64,000 nt of DNA from Halobaculum halobium (lineage in GTDB: Archaea; Halobacteriota; Halobacteria; Halobacteriales; Haloferacaceae), in assembly GCF_030127145.1 (NCBI RefSeq), contig NZ_CP126158.1, positions 496,001 through 560,000 of the forward strand, written 5' to 3'. Shown piece by piece: positions 11,235 through 19,103 of the stretch. The notes under the pieces are model-generated. The model was not told the DNA's origin. It did not search any database and was given only the letters and a program-made list of their open reading frames with translations. The position numbers were made by a program, and so were the translations under genes. Within the stretch, counting starts at the first letter, position 1. Each line of letters starts with the position of its first letter.

Positions 11235-12524
11235 TCAGGTATCGATCAAGCCGGCGTCGCGGAGGATGCGTTCGATGTCGAGCGAGACCCCGTCGAGGGG
11301 GAGTTCGGACTCGTCGATGGCGTCGCGCACCTGCGCAACGGTGAGCGCCTCGGACAGTTCATACGTGTTGTACTGACCGCCGCGGAGGCCCTCGTTGTTC
11401 TGATAGGAGTGGAGAAATCCCAGCATGTCGAGTCGGGTGAGGTGGTTGTACATCCCCCGCTGACTCAGGGGGTCGTCGCCGGCGGCCTGTGCAAGCCGGC
11501 GGTAGGCGGCGTGGATCGCCTTCGTGCGCACGGGCGTTCGACCGTCGGCGTCGAGGCGCGAGACCGCAGAGAGAATGAGCTGCTTGTGTTGGTCCTGGTC
11601 GGCGACCGACTCGACCATGTCCCCGTAGTCGAGTTCCTCTTTCGCCGCATAGACGTCGTCCGGTTCGATGGGAACGTGTCCCTCGTTCTCGGCCTGTTCG
11701 GCCGCCTGCTTGAGCAGGTCCATCGCGCGGCGAGCGCTGCCCGAGGAATTGCGAACCGCGAGTGCGGCACACAACGAGAGCACCTCTTTGCCGTACGTGT
11801 CCGGGTGAAGTGCGCGTTCGGCGCGGGCCTCGATGATCTCCTCCAGTTCCTCGGCCGTGTAGGCGGGGAACTTGATCTCCGTTTCACACAGCGTGTCTCG
11901 GACCTTCGGCGAGAGGTTCGAGCGGAACGTGTAGTCGTTCGAGATCCCGATGAGACCGATGCGCGTGTTCTCCACGTAGCCGATGTCGCGCGCACGCGGG
12001 AGGTCGTACAGTAGCGTGTCGGATTCGCCGACGCGGTCAACTTCGTCGAGTACGATGAGGACGGTGCCGCCGATGGCGTCGAGTTCGTCGTACAGCATCT
12101 CGTACACCTCACGCGCGGCGTACCCCGTCGACGAGACCGTCTCGCCGTCGCGCAGCTCGTTCACCAGCGCGATGGCGACTTGATACGAGGATGCGGTTCC
12201 GTCGGCGGGTGCGAGATTCTGACAGTTGACGCGCACGTAGGTGAAGCCCCGCTCGTCGCCGGGGGCGTCGGCGTTGCGCGAGTCGATGTCGGCGTCGAGT
12301 TCCTGAAGCAGGTACTTGGTCGCCGCGGTCTTCCCGACCCCGGTGTCGCCGTAGAGGAAGGCGTTTCTCGGCGGTCTGCCCTTGTACACGGGTTTCAGGG
12401 CGTTCACGTAGTCCTGCATCACGTCGTCACGGCAGAGGATCTCCGCCGGCGTGTGCTCCTCTGTGAAGAGATCCGCGTTCCGGATTATCTCCACGTCGTC
12501 TTCAAATATCGAACTAGACCCCAT
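11235..12524 (-). CDS. orc1: Orc1/Cdc6 replication initiator
   Basis: A 429-residue AAA+ initiator that binds origin recognition boxes and opens DNA. Visible motifs: Walker A GDTGVGKT (59-66), Walker B VLIVLDEVDR (155-164), sensor 1 GISNDY (193-198), sensor 2 region GSARRAMDLL (262-271), and a C-terminal winged helix with the Cdc6 pattern TDP-like loop and a YNHLTRLDMLGFL segment. ATG 12524 was chosen since residues MGSSSIFEDD start the usual N-terminus and CTTATCAC sits about 30 bases upstream; a longer frame to 12662 runs into ORB-like repeats. The adjacent repeat-rich intergenic region is the probable cognate origin. Haloarchaea carry several orc paralogues; which one this is cannot be told. 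Confidence 0.95.
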   Translation of the reverse strand: MGSSSIFEDDVEIIRNADLFTEEHTPAEILCRDDVMQDYVNALKPVYKGRPPRNAFLYGDTGVGKTAATKYLLQELDADIDSRNADAPGDERGFTYVRVNCQNLAPADGTASSYQVAIALVNELRDGETVSSTGYAAREVYEMLYDELDAIGGTVLIVLDEVDRVGESDTLLYDLPRARDIGYVENTRIGLIGISNDYTFRSNLSPKVRDTLCETEIKFPAYTAEELEEIIEARAERALHPDTYGKEVLSLCAALAVRNSSGSARRAMDLLKQAAEQAENEGHVPIEPDDVYAAKEELDYGDMVESVADQDQHKQLILSAVSRLDADGRTPVRTKAIHAAYRRLAQAAGDDPLSQRGMYNHLTRLDMLGFLHSYQNNEGLRGGQYNTYELSEALTVAQVRDAIDESELPLDGVSLDIERILRDAGLIDT

Positions 12525-12569
12525 GTCGCACCACTCTCTGCGGCCACCCGAGTGATAAGGCTGTGGAAG

Positions 12570-12651
12570 TTCGAGTGCTTTCGCGTGCTTTCGAGTGTTC
12601 GACCGGGGGGTTGCGAGTGCTCTGCGAGTGACTGCGGGTGACTGCGAGTGT
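12570..12651 (+). repeat. Cluster of ORB half-sites upstream of orc1
   Basis: TTCGAGTGCTTTCGCGTGCT and then TTTCGAGTG, followed by repeated TGCGAGTG/TGCGGGTG units and a GGGGGG run. These repeat the right half of the ORB. They sit just before the orc1 promoter, which suggests autoregulation or an extended initiator array. Confidence 0.6.
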
Positions 12652-12675
12652 TCCGCCAGCATACGCCGGGGATAG

Positions 12676-12694
12676 CACCGGTTTTCGAGTGCTT
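12676..12694 (+). repeat. ORB-like element 1
   Basis: CACCGGTTTTCGAGTGCTT, identical to the core of element 2. Confidence 0.8.
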
Positions 12695-12883
12695 CGGCGT
12701 CCGTGACGTACAGCGTGCGCGGAGTTACATTTGGTGAAAATCACAGCCAGTGACGGGACGCGCAGTTAGAGAAGAGGAGGCGGATACGAAAGCGGCGACA
12801 GCGGTAAAACCGCTCAACTGGCAGTCCCGGCTGCACAGGCCCGTCGCGAACGCCGCGATTCGACCACCTGTTGGTCACGGACA

Positions 12884-12904
12884 CACACCGGTTTTCGAGT
12901 GCTT
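12884..12904 (+). repeat. ORB-like element 2
   Basis: CACACCGGTTTTCGAGTGCT followed by T; the best match to the consensus and identical to element 1 over the core. Confidence 0.85.
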
Positions 12905-12955
12905 TTGCTTCGGCGCTCGGGGAGCGACGCCGGACAGTCACCGATCGGTGAGCGT

Positions 12956-12976
12956 CACACCGGATTTCGTGTGCTT
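12956..12976 (+). repeat. ORB-like element 3
   Basis: CACACCGGATTTCGTGTGCT followed by T; two differences from the consensus. Confidence 0.75.
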
Positions 12977-13116
12977 ACTGCCCCGGCTCGGTCGTCGAGC
13001 GAGTGCCTCGACCCGATCTGCCGTATTCAGCCGTCACGTGCGGGTCTGTCGAATTCGGGCCCAGGAGGACGCCCTGTCTCGGCGACGGATTCGGTCGCCT
13101 TCCCAGAGGACTCCCT

Positions 13117-13136
13117 CACACCGTATTTCGAGTGCT
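13117..13136 (+). repeat. ORB-like element 4
   Basis: CACACCGTATTTCGAGTGCT; it lies about 50 bases left of the AT-rich patch. Confidence 0.8.
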
Positions 13137-13186
13137 CGGGTCGAGTGGGTGTAAGCGCGGATTCGAGGGTCGCCACCTCGCAGCGA

Positions 13187-13325
13187 GGTTGTATATAAAC
13201 GAAGGCGTATGGTTACAATCTAGAGATGACTCGGCGGACGAGACTGTCGAATACTGCCGGAAGACTCGTTTGCTTCTTCTTCTTCTAGCTAGGATCGATA
13301 GCCATATATTATACGCGAAGGCCTC
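13187..13325. other. AT-rich candidate duplex unwinding element
   Basis: Contains TTGTATATAAACG, GGTTACAATCTAGAG, a TTCTTCTTCTTCT pyrimidine tract and CCATATATTATACGCG within a region that is otherwise strongly GC-rich. It is bracketed by inverted ORB-like elements 4 and 5. Confidence 0.7.
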
Positions 13326-13359
13326 GCGATTCACCCCTCCCCCACACCGTCCTGTGGAA

Positions 13360-13378
13360 AGCACACGAAAACTGGTGT
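13360..13378 (-). repeat. ORB-like element 5 (inverted)
   Basis: The reverse complement reads ACACCAGTTTTCGTGTGCT; it faces element 4 across the AT-rich patch. Confidence 0.75.
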
Positions 13379-13398
13379 CAGAGGGTGGCCGACCCGAT

Positions 13399-13419
13399 CA
13401 CACCACTTTGCAAGTGCTT
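13399..13419 (+). repeat. ORB-like element 6 (degenerate)
   Basis: CACACCACTTTGCAAGTGCT followed by T; the ends match the consensus and the centre is altered. Confidence 0.5.
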
Positions 13420-13490
13420 CACAGACAGGGAACTCGACGCGAGGTCGTCCAGACCGACGTGGCGCGTCGACGGCGCCTCCACGACGATCC

Positions 13491-13511
13491 CACACCGGGT
13501 TTCGAATGCTT
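13491..13511 (+). repeat. ORB-like element 7
   Basis: CACACCGGGTTTCGAATGCT followed by T; it is about 110 bases from the stop codon of the next gene. Confidence 0.75.
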
Positions 13512-13619
13512 CTCACCGAGATGACCCGCGCTGGATGGTCACAACTGCGTGGAGTGACTCCCGCGCGGAAATCGCCTTCTTCGACGCAGATTGCGAGCGA
13601 TTGCGAGAAGAGAAACTCG

Positions 13620-14384
13620 TCACTCGACGGGGATCACCTCGCCGTCGGCAGGGATCGCGACGCCGTCGACCGCGTCGCGAAGGTCGTCTCTCGTCACGAG
13701 GCAGTGGTTGATCGCGTCCATGTGCGCGGCCGCGACCGTGCTGTCGTCGGGGGTGGCCTCCCGCACCCGCCGCACGTCATCCGCGTCCATCGTGATCGGT
13801 TTGCCTTCGCGAAATCGCGCGCCGCCGGCGTTCACGACCACCGCGTTCGGCTGTGCCGTCGCCAGCGTCTCCGCGACCCCGTCGTACCAGACGGTGTCGC
13901 CGGTCAGGTAGACGGAGCGATCACGAGCAGAACCGCGTACCAGGGCGCCGGTCACGGGCGCCATCGCCGTCGCGAGGTCGCCGTGTCCGTGCCGGGCGGG
14001 GGTCGGAGCCACTCGGAGGTCGCCGACGGCGACTTCCCCATCGAGCGGACGAGCGTCGGTGAACCCCTCTGACTCGAACGCCTCGATCTGCTCGGGATGT
14101 CCGATCAGCGGGACGTCCGTGTCGAGTCGGTCGCGCGCGGCGTCGTCGAAGTGGTCGTTGTGGCGATGGGTCACGAGCACCGCGTCGTGGTCGAGGTCGA
14201 CGGGCGGGAGATCGACCGTCGGATTCCGTCGCTGGTTGGGAGTGTTCTCCACAGGCGGGTCGGCCCCCGCCTCCCCAAGCATCGGATCCACGAGGAGAGT
14301 GGTTTCGTCGAGTGTGATCAGAAGCGTCGCGTGACGAACGAGCTGGACGGTTCCGGGTGAGTTCGCGGGCGAATCTGTCGACAT
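13620..14384 (-). CDS. MBL-fold metallo-hydrolase (UPF0173/UlaG-like)
   Basis: A 254-residue metallo-beta-lactamase-fold protein. The metal-binding HxHxDH motif is present as THRHNDHFD near residue 80, with later histidines in ARHGHGDL and MDAINH and the aspartate in LTGDTVWYDG. The opening VQLVRHATLLITLDETTLLV with VDPML matches the UlaG/UPF0173 branch, whose members act on small phosphoesters or lactones and often have unknown substrates. ATG 14384 (MSTDSPANSPG) gives the family-like start; an upstream ATG at 14411 would add nine residues. It is divergently arranged with the next MBL gene and ends at the origin. Confidence 0.85.
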   Translation of the reverse strand: MSTDSPANSPGTVQLVRHATLLITLDETTLLVDPMLGEAGADPPVENTPNQRRNPTVDLPPVDLDHDAVLVTHRHNDHFDDAARDRLDTDVPLIGHPEQIEAFESEGFTDARPLDGEVAVGDLRVAPTPARHGHGDLATAMAPVTGALVRGSARDRSVYLTGDTVWYDGVAETLATAQPNAVVVNAGGARFREGKPITMDADDVRRVREATPDDSTVAAAHMDAINHCLVTRDDLRDAVDGVAIPADGEVIPVE

Positions 14385-14563
14385 GTCGATGACCCCGAGC
14401 GGCGTACGCATGTGCCTGTCGTCACCGGAATCCGAGAACAGTACCCCGGTGACAGACGGTGCGGCGAAGACGAGCGCGTTCGGATACGACGGCCCCTCGG
14501 AAGGTCCCGTTTCGGACCAGTTCGACACGTACGTTCAAGCCCTCGGCGACCCATCCTGCACCC

Positions 14564-15352
14564 ATGCCGGAGGTTACTCTTGTCGACCGCGGTCGGGTCC
14601 GAGCGGATCAGGCGTACGTTATCGACGGCGCGTCGATGGCCAGCGCAGCGGAACCGGAACCGGAGCACACCCGCGTCGAGTTCGTCGTCTGGAACGCCGT
14701 CATCGAGGCCGGCGGTCGGACGTACCTGTGGGACACCGGCGTGCCGACTGACGCCGCGGAGTACTGGCCCGATCCGCTGTACGGCGCGTTCGAGGCGCAC
14801 GACGCGGGCGAGCATTCCCTGGACGGCGATCTCGCGGACGCGGGGTACGACATCGAGGACATCGACGCGGTGGTGATGAGTCACCTCCACCTCGATCACG
14901 CGGGCGAGCTCGACGCCTTCGCCGGCACCGGCACGCCGGTGTACGTCCACCGGGACGAGCTGCCGTTCGCCTTCTACTCGGCCCACACCGACGAAGGGTC
15001 GATCGCGTACCTCGCCGCGGACTTCGACGGCGACCTGAACTGGCGCGTGGTTCACCGCCATCGACACACCCTCGGGGACGGATTCGAACTGCTCCACCTC
15101 CCCGGTCACACCCCCGGCCTGCTCGGGGCACAGATCGAGACGCCCCAGGGGACCCTCCTCGTCGCCGGCGACGAGTGTTACGTCGACGCCAACTACGCGG
15201 AGGGCGCGCCGCTCGGGCCGGGGCTGCTGTGGAGCGAACGGGACTGGCGTGAGAGCCTCGAGACGCTCAGAGAACTGGAGCGGCGGACCGACGCGGACGT
15301 CCTATACGGTCACGACCTCGACAGGTTCGAGCTGCTCGCCGCGCGCTACTGA
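14564..15352 (+). CDS. MBL-fold hydrolase, N-acyl homoserine lactonase family-like
   Basis: A 262-residue metallo-beta-lactamase-fold enzyme. The motif SHLHLDHAGELDAF (HxHxDH) near residues 107-120, the distal histidine in LLHLPGHTPGLLG, the aspartate in LLVAGDECY and the final YGHDLDRFE histidine give a complete dinuclear zinc site like that of AiiA-type lactonases. Several haloarchaea have such genes, annotated as acyl-homoserine lactonase family, but the true substrate is unknown. The ATG at 14564 (MPEVTLVDRG) starts about 27 bases after ACGTTCAAG. It is divergent from the preceding MBL gene and unrelated to it in detail. Confidence 0.82.
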   Translation: MPEVTLVDRGRVRADQAYVIDGASMASAAEPEPEHTRVEFVVWNAVIEAGGRTYLWDTGVPTDAAEYWPDPLYGAFEAHDAGEHSLDGDLADAGYDIEDIDAVVMSHLHLDHAGELDAFAGTGTPVYVHRDELPFAFYSAHTDEGSIAYLAADFDGDLNWRVVHRHRHTLGDGFELLHLPGHTPGLLGAQIETPQGTLLVAGDECYVDANYAEGAPLGPGLLWSERDWRESLETLRELERRTDADVLYGHDLDRFELLAARY

Positions 15353-15397
15353 CCGCAGACGGCGTCGAGTCGGAATCGTCGCGACGGTCGAATGCGC

Positions 15398-16402
15398 TTA
15401 CTCCACCGGCCGGATCGTGGTGTCGCCGTCGACGAGGATCCGAACCGGTCCCGAGGGAAGGTCGTACTCGACGACGGGCTCGTCGCCGTCGACGACGTGC
15501 AGTGGCCATCCTGCCGTGACGGCAAACGCGTCGTACCCCAACCGGTCGACGCCGGCGGCCGCGAGGGCCTCGCGGAACGGCGTCCGGTGGCTGACCATGG
15601 CGGCTGGGGGGACGATCCCGCCCTCGGAGCACACCTCGCAGCTCACGTGGACGGTCGCGGGCAGCGCCGTTCCGCACTCGTCGCAGTGACCGTCGCTGTC
15701 GTCGTGGGACGAACACGCACGGAGGGTCGCATCTACGCGCCCCCCGCAGCGCGGACACCCGCCGTCGCCGAACATTCGAGCGCGGTGACAGAAACGCCCG
15801 TGGAGCCGGTTCAGAAGCTCCTCCGGCGCCGCGTCGACGTCGGTTCCGACGGCGGCTGGCGGGGCGGGAATCGAACTCAGCGCCCCCTCGGGCATGTAGT
15901 CGAAGCCGAGTGCGCCCGAACACGACGTGCACTGTGCGGAGACGTAGCCGTTCGTGTACGCCACCGCGATCGGCGCACCGCACAGGTAACAGGAAGCGTC
16001 CGTTGGCTCGGACACCGCGGGGCTCGCTGCCTCAACGGCGCCGCTTTCCACCGTCCGCACGAGTTCCTTGCCGGGGTAGCGAATGGCGTACCCCTCGGGC
16101 CGCTTCTCGACGAACTCCCCGAGTAGTTGGTTGAGGTGATAGCTGAACTTCCCGCTGTCCGGTTCGCCGACGGCCTCTCGCAGTTCGGTGAACGGGACGC
16201 TGTACTCGCTGCGGTCGCCGATCGAGGCGCGTTCGTGGAGCACGCGAAGGATCGACAGCCGCGTCTCGTTCCCGACGACCGCGAACGAGTCCTCCGGCGG
16301 CTGTCGGTTCTCTCGACCGACTGCGACTGGCTCCTCCTCGCCAGTGACGCCTGACTTCGAATCGGGGTCGGGGGCGTCACCGAGGGGAGCGTCGTCCGAC
16401 AT
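15398..16402 (-). CDS. Winged-helix transcriptional regulator with zinc-ribbon C-terminal region
   Basis: A 334-residue protein. Residues about 38-115 form an ArsR-type winged helix (SFAVVGNETRLSILRVLHER, then ELREAVGEPDSGKFSYHLNQ and VEKRPEGYAI). The remainder carries CxxC-type pairs (CYLCGAPI, CTSC, CPRCGG, CDECG, CEVC), indicating two or more zinc knuckles, and a C-terminal domain of unknown fold. Haloarchaea have many such regulators, some annotated with DUF7351; that name is a recollection I cannot verify. ATG 16402 (MSDDAPLGDA) was chosen over the upstream in-frame start because the preceding residues are not conserved-looking. It is divergent from bioY. Confidence 0.8.
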   Translation of the reverse strand: MSDDAPLGDAPDPDSKSGVTGEEEPVAVGRENRQPPEDSFAVVGNETRLSILRVLHERASIGDRSEYSVPFTELREAVGEPDSGKFSYHLNQLLGEFVEKRPEGYAIRYPGKELVRTVESGAVEAASPAVSEPTDASCYLCGAPIAVAYTNGYVSAQCTSCSGALGFDYMPEGALSSIPAPPAAVGTDVDAAPEELLNRLHGRFCHRARMFGDGGCPRCGGRVDATLRACSSHDDSDGHCDECGTALPATVHVSCEVCSEGGIVPPAAMVSHRTPFREALAAAGVDRLGYDAFAVTAGWPLHVVDGDEPVVEYDLPSGPVRILVDGDTTIRPVE

Positions 16403-16490
16403 GTTCGGGATTCGACGGGCCGCGGTCATAAACGTGGCTCCGACGCGACAATTCTGATCGAGTGACGACGTGGCGGCCGACCGTCAGTCA

Positions 16491-16598
16491 CTGCGTGCGG
16501 CCACCGCCTTCACCTCCTGTTGCGCGGCCAGCACCTTCGACCCCCTGCTGCGCGGCCGCAAGCCGTCCCCCCGGCTGCGCGGCCGCCATCCGTACTCA
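16491..16598. repeat. Four-copy imperfect tandem repeat, about 27-bp unit
   Basis: Units beginning at about 16491, 16517, 16545 and 16572 share CTGNTGCGCGGCC, followed by a pyrimidine-rich filler (CACCTTCGACCCC, CAAGCCGTCCCCCC). The period is 26-28 bases. The repeats lie between two divergent genes and do not look coding in either direction. Confidence 0.7.
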
Positions 16599-16613
16599 GC
16601 GACCGACGCATTC

Positions 16614-16643
16614 CGTAAAGTCTAACGGATAACTCGGTTTACG
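16614..16643. promoter_or_regulatory. Possible biotin operator upstream of bioY
   Basis: CGTAAA and TTTACG form a perfect 6-bp inverted repeat with an 18-base spacer, and the inner TCTAAC/GGTTTA bases are partly symmetric. Long-spacer palindromes containing TAAC/GTTA are typical for the biotin repressor BirA. The site ends ten bases before the bioY ATG (16653). Inferred from symmetry and gene context only. Confidence 0.4.
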
Positions 16644-16652
16644 AGCGGCCAC

Positions 16653-17234
16653 ATGAGTACTGCAACGGAGGACGTCGACCTCGTCGGCGAAGAAATCGCC
16701 GCCAACGTGGCGCGCGCCGCGTTGTTCGCGGCGTTGACGGGCGTGTTCGCGTACGTGTCGTTTCAGCTCCCGGTGACCTCGGTGCCCTTCACCCTGCAGG
16801 TGTTGGGCGTGTTCCTCGCCGGGGTGTTTCTGGGGCCCGTCTGGGGCGCCGCGTCGATGGTCCTCTACGTCGCCGCCGGCGCCGTTGGCGCGCCGGTGTT
16901 CGCGTACGGTTCGGCCGGGCTCGGATCGCTGTTCGGACAGTGGGGCGGCTACCTGTGGTCGTACCCGTTCGCTGCGAGCCTCGTCGGCCTCGGCGTCCAC
17001 GGGGCGGGCGACCTGGCCGACCCGGGGTCAGTCGGCCTCGGCCGCCTTGTGGGTGCGATGACGGTGGGGACAGTCGTTATCTACGCGTTCGGCACCGTCG
17101 GGTACGCCGTCGTCGGCGACGTGGGGCTCTCGACCGCGGTGCTGGCCGCGGCGGTTCCCTTCGTTCCCGCGGAGGCAATCAAGGCGGCAGCGACGGTGGC
17201 GATCGTTCGCAGCGACGCCGTCATCGCGCGGTAG
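16653..17234 (+). CDS. bioY: Biotin transporter substrate-binding component BioY
   Basis: A 193-residue integral membrane protein, the S component of an energy-coupling-factor (ECF) transporter for biotin. Hydrophobic segments cover most of the length. BioY hallmarks are visible: VTSVPFTLQVLGVFLAGVFL, then the glycine-rich loop LGPVWGAASMVLYVAAGAVG with APVF, and GGYLWSYPFAASLVG further on. The ATG is close to a possible BirA-type site. The ATPase and T-component genes follow within ten bases and by overlap, so bioY-bioM-bioN is one operon. Confidence 0.93.
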   Translation: MSTATEDVDLVGEEIAANVARAALFAALTGVFAYVSFQLPVTSVPFTLQVLGVFLAGVFLGPVWGAASMVLYVAAGAVGAPVFAYGSAGLGSLFGQWGGYLWSYPFAASLVGLGVHGAGDLADPGSVGLGRLVGAMTVGTVVIYAFGTVGYAVVGDVGLSTAVLAAAVPFVPAEAIKAAATVAIVRSDAVIAR

Positions 17235-17243
17235 CTCCGATCC

Positions 17244-18008
17244 GTGATCGAGGTTAGCTGCCTCACGCACCGCTACGGCGGCAGCGACGGCAGCGACGGC
17301 AACGGCGTTTCCGGCAGCGATGGGGACGGCGACGGCGCCGCGACCGCCCTGCGCGACGTGTCTCTTCGGATCCCCGACGGGGAGTTCCTCGTGCTCGCGG
17401 GTGCCAACGGGTCCGGGAAGTCCACGCTCGTCCGCCATTTCAACGGCCTCCTCTCGCCCGACGAGGGAACGGTGGTCGTCGACGGTACTCCCGTCGGCGA
17501 CGACCTCGTCGCCGCGCGAACGCGCGTCGGGATGGTGTTCCAAGAGCCGCGCGACTGCTTCGTCGCCGCGACGGTCGCCCGCGACGTGGCGTTCGGTCCG
17601 GAGAACCTCGGCCTCTCCCGCGAGGAGATCGACCGCCGAGTCGCCCGCGCGCTCGCGGCCGTGAACCTGGCCGGCCGCGGCGACGAGCGCATCGACCGGC
17701 TCTCCGGGGGAGAACAGGAGCGGGTCGCCATCGCCGGGGCGCTCGCGATGGATCCCGACCACCTCGTGCTCGACGAGCCGTTCGCCGGACTCGATGAGCC
17801 GGCCCGCGAGTCGGTTCTCGCGCATCTGCTCGACCTGCAAGAAGGCGGAACCGGGATCGTCCTCGTGACGCACGACCTGCGCGACGTGCTCGACCACGCC
17901 GACCGGCTCGTGGTCCTCGCCGACGGCGAGGTCGCGCTGGACGCACCGCCAGCCTCAGCCGCGGATGCGCTTGACGACCTTCCGATCAGGCGCCCCGAGC
18001 GATGCTGA
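17244..18008 (+). CDS. bioM: ECF transporter ATP-binding protein (BioM/EcfA)
   Basis: A 254-residue ABC ATPase that powers biotin uptake. Walker A GANGSGKST is at residues 53-61, the Q loop in MVFQEPRD, the signature LSGGEQERVAIAGAL and Walker B HLVLDEPFAGLD follow, then the switch histidine in LVTHDLRD. A low-complexity Gly/Ser/Asp stretch (residues about 12-32, repeated GSDG units) is inserted between the first beta strand and the rest of the domain, where most EcfA proteins are much shorter. The start is GTG at 17244, ten bases after the bioY stop, and its stop overlaps the bioN ATG. Confidence 0.92.
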   Translation: MIEVSCLTHRYGGSDGSDGNGVSGSDGDGDGAATALRDVSLRIPDGEFLVLAGANGSGKSTLVRHFNGLLSPDEGTVVVDGTPVGDDLVAARTRVGMVFQEPRDCFVAATVARDVAFGPENLGLSREEIDRRVARALAAVNLAGRGDERIDRLSGGEQERVAIAGALAMDPDHLVLDEPFAGLDEPARESVLAHLLDLQEGGTGIVLVTHDLRDVLDHADRLVVLADGEVALDAPPASAADALDDLPIRRPERC

Positions 18009-18727
18009 CGTACGAGCCGGGCGACTCGGTCGGTCACCGACTCGATGCCCGCAGCAAACTCCTCCTGCAGGCGACGTTCGCGGCCGCGGCGTTCGGCCAC
18101 ACCGACCCGGTCGGGCTGGCGGCGCTGACTGCGATCGCGCTCGGACTGCTCGCGCTGGCGTCGACGTCGCCGGCCGTCGTGGTCGCGGAGTACCGCGGTG
18201 TGCTTCCGTTTCTCGCGGCTGCGCCCGTGATCGAGTCGCTTCGACTCTCGGCGCCATGGATCGATCCCGCCGCGGCGGTTGGCCCCGCTCTGGCTGCCTA
18301 CCGGACCCTGCTGCTGCTGGCGCTGGTGGCGGCGTACGTCCGGACGACGCCCGTTCGGGAGTCCGAGGCCGCTGTCGCGACGCTCGTTCCCGGAAAGGCG
18401 GGCCGGTTACTCGGGCTCGGTGTCGGGCTCGTGTTCCGCTTTCTCCCCGTTCTCCAGGCCGATCTCGCCCGGACGCGGGAGGCGACGGCCGCGCGCCTCG
18501 GCGGCGAACGGCCGCTGCACCAGCGAGTGCAGATCGTTGCGACCGCGGGGCTGAACCGCGCCTTGTCGCGCACCGACCGGCTGGCCGACGCGCTCCGCGC
18601 CCGGTGCCTCTCCTGGAACCCGACGCCGCCGGCGTCGACGCTCGGTCGCGACGACGCCGTAGCGCTGCTGCTGGCGTGTGCCTTCGCGGCGTGGGCCGCG
18701 TGGCCGGTGTACGCCAGTGTTGCGTGA
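18002..18727 (+). CDS. bioN: ECF transporter transmembrane protein (BioN/EcfT)
   Basis: A 241-residue T component that links the ATPase to BioY. It starts MLTYEPGDSVGHRLDARSKL, typical for EcfT (xxxLDPRxKL pattern), has four to five transmembrane segments, and shows the two coupling-helix motifs AARLGGE near residue 163 and LRARCLSW near 200 (ARG-type signatures). The ATG overlaps the bioM stop by seven bases, implying translational coupling. Confidence 0.92.
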   Translation: MLTYEPGDSVGHRLDARSKLLLQATFAAAAFGHTDPVGLAALTAIALGLLALASTSPAVVVAEYRGVLPFLAAAPVIESLRLSAPWIDPAAAVGPALAAYRTLLLLALVAAYVRTTPVRESEAAVATLVPGKAGRLLGLGVGLVFRFLPVLQADLARTREATAARLGGERPLHQRVQIVATAGLNRALSRTDRLADALRARCLSWNPTPPASTLGRDDAVALLLACAFAAWAAWPVYASVA

Positions 18728-18859
18728 TCGGAGGTCGACTGACGTGACTGTCGTCTCGGCCCGGCGACGTGACCGTCCCCTGGGCTGTCTGCGTGAGAAT
18801 GGATCGGGCGGCGAATGCCGACGCGCTTTTACCGGATCGCGGAGCAACCTTCGACAACA

Positions 18860-19054
18860 ATGAGTGAGCGCGAGGCTGAGGACTGGTTGATCCGCTACCT
18901 AGTCGTGATGGTCGTCGCCGCGACCGCCCTGCTGATGCTCATCTACGGGCTCGTGTTCGCGCCGAACATGGCGCTGACCGCCGGTGCGGTCGTGGCGCTC
19001 GCGGCCGTGACCGCCATCATTATCATCGATCTGCGGTCGTGGCGCACCGCGTAG
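18860..19054 (+). CDS. Small two-helix membrane protein
   Basis: A 64-residue protein with an acidic, positively balanced N-terminus (MSEREAEDWLIRYL) and two transmembrane segments, VVMVVAATALLMLIYGLVF and ALTAGAVVALAAVTAIIIID, ending in a short basic tail. I do not recognise a named family; it resembles many conserved haloarchaeal small membrane proteins. The start is ATG 18860, about 30 bases after a GCGCTTTTACC TATA-like element. Monocistronic; function unknown. Confidence 0.65.
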   Translation: MSEREAEDWLIRYLVVMVVAATALLMLIYGLVFAPNMALTAGAVVALAAVTAIIIIDLRSWRTA

Positions 19055-19103
19055 CCGGACCCCGTCGACCCGTATAGGGTAGCCCCCAGACCGACCGGTC
19101 CTG

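Larger units (their letters stand above)
12525..13619. other. Probable replication origin (ORB repeats and AT-rich unwinding region)
   Basis: About 1.1 kb without a convincing gene lies directly upstream of orc1. It holds at least seven copies of an ORB-like sequence with consensus near CACACCGGTTTTCGAGTGCT (listed separately), a cluster of half-sites next to orc1, and an AT-rich patch at 13187-13325. Forward copies lie left of the AT-rich patch and the nearest copy on its right (13360-13378) is inverted, the arrangement seen in archaeal origins where Orc1/Cdc6 binds facing the unwinding element. No start-rich ORF here has family features. Confidence 0.85.

Noticed and set aside
11064-12014. 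A 316-codon frame antisense to orc1
   Set aside because: Shadow of Orc1, whose AAA+ motifs are complete on the other strand.
12750-13524. ORFs inside the origin region (such as 12750-13154 and 13003-13524)
   Set aside because: They run through ORB repeats and the AT-rich patch and have no coherent domain.
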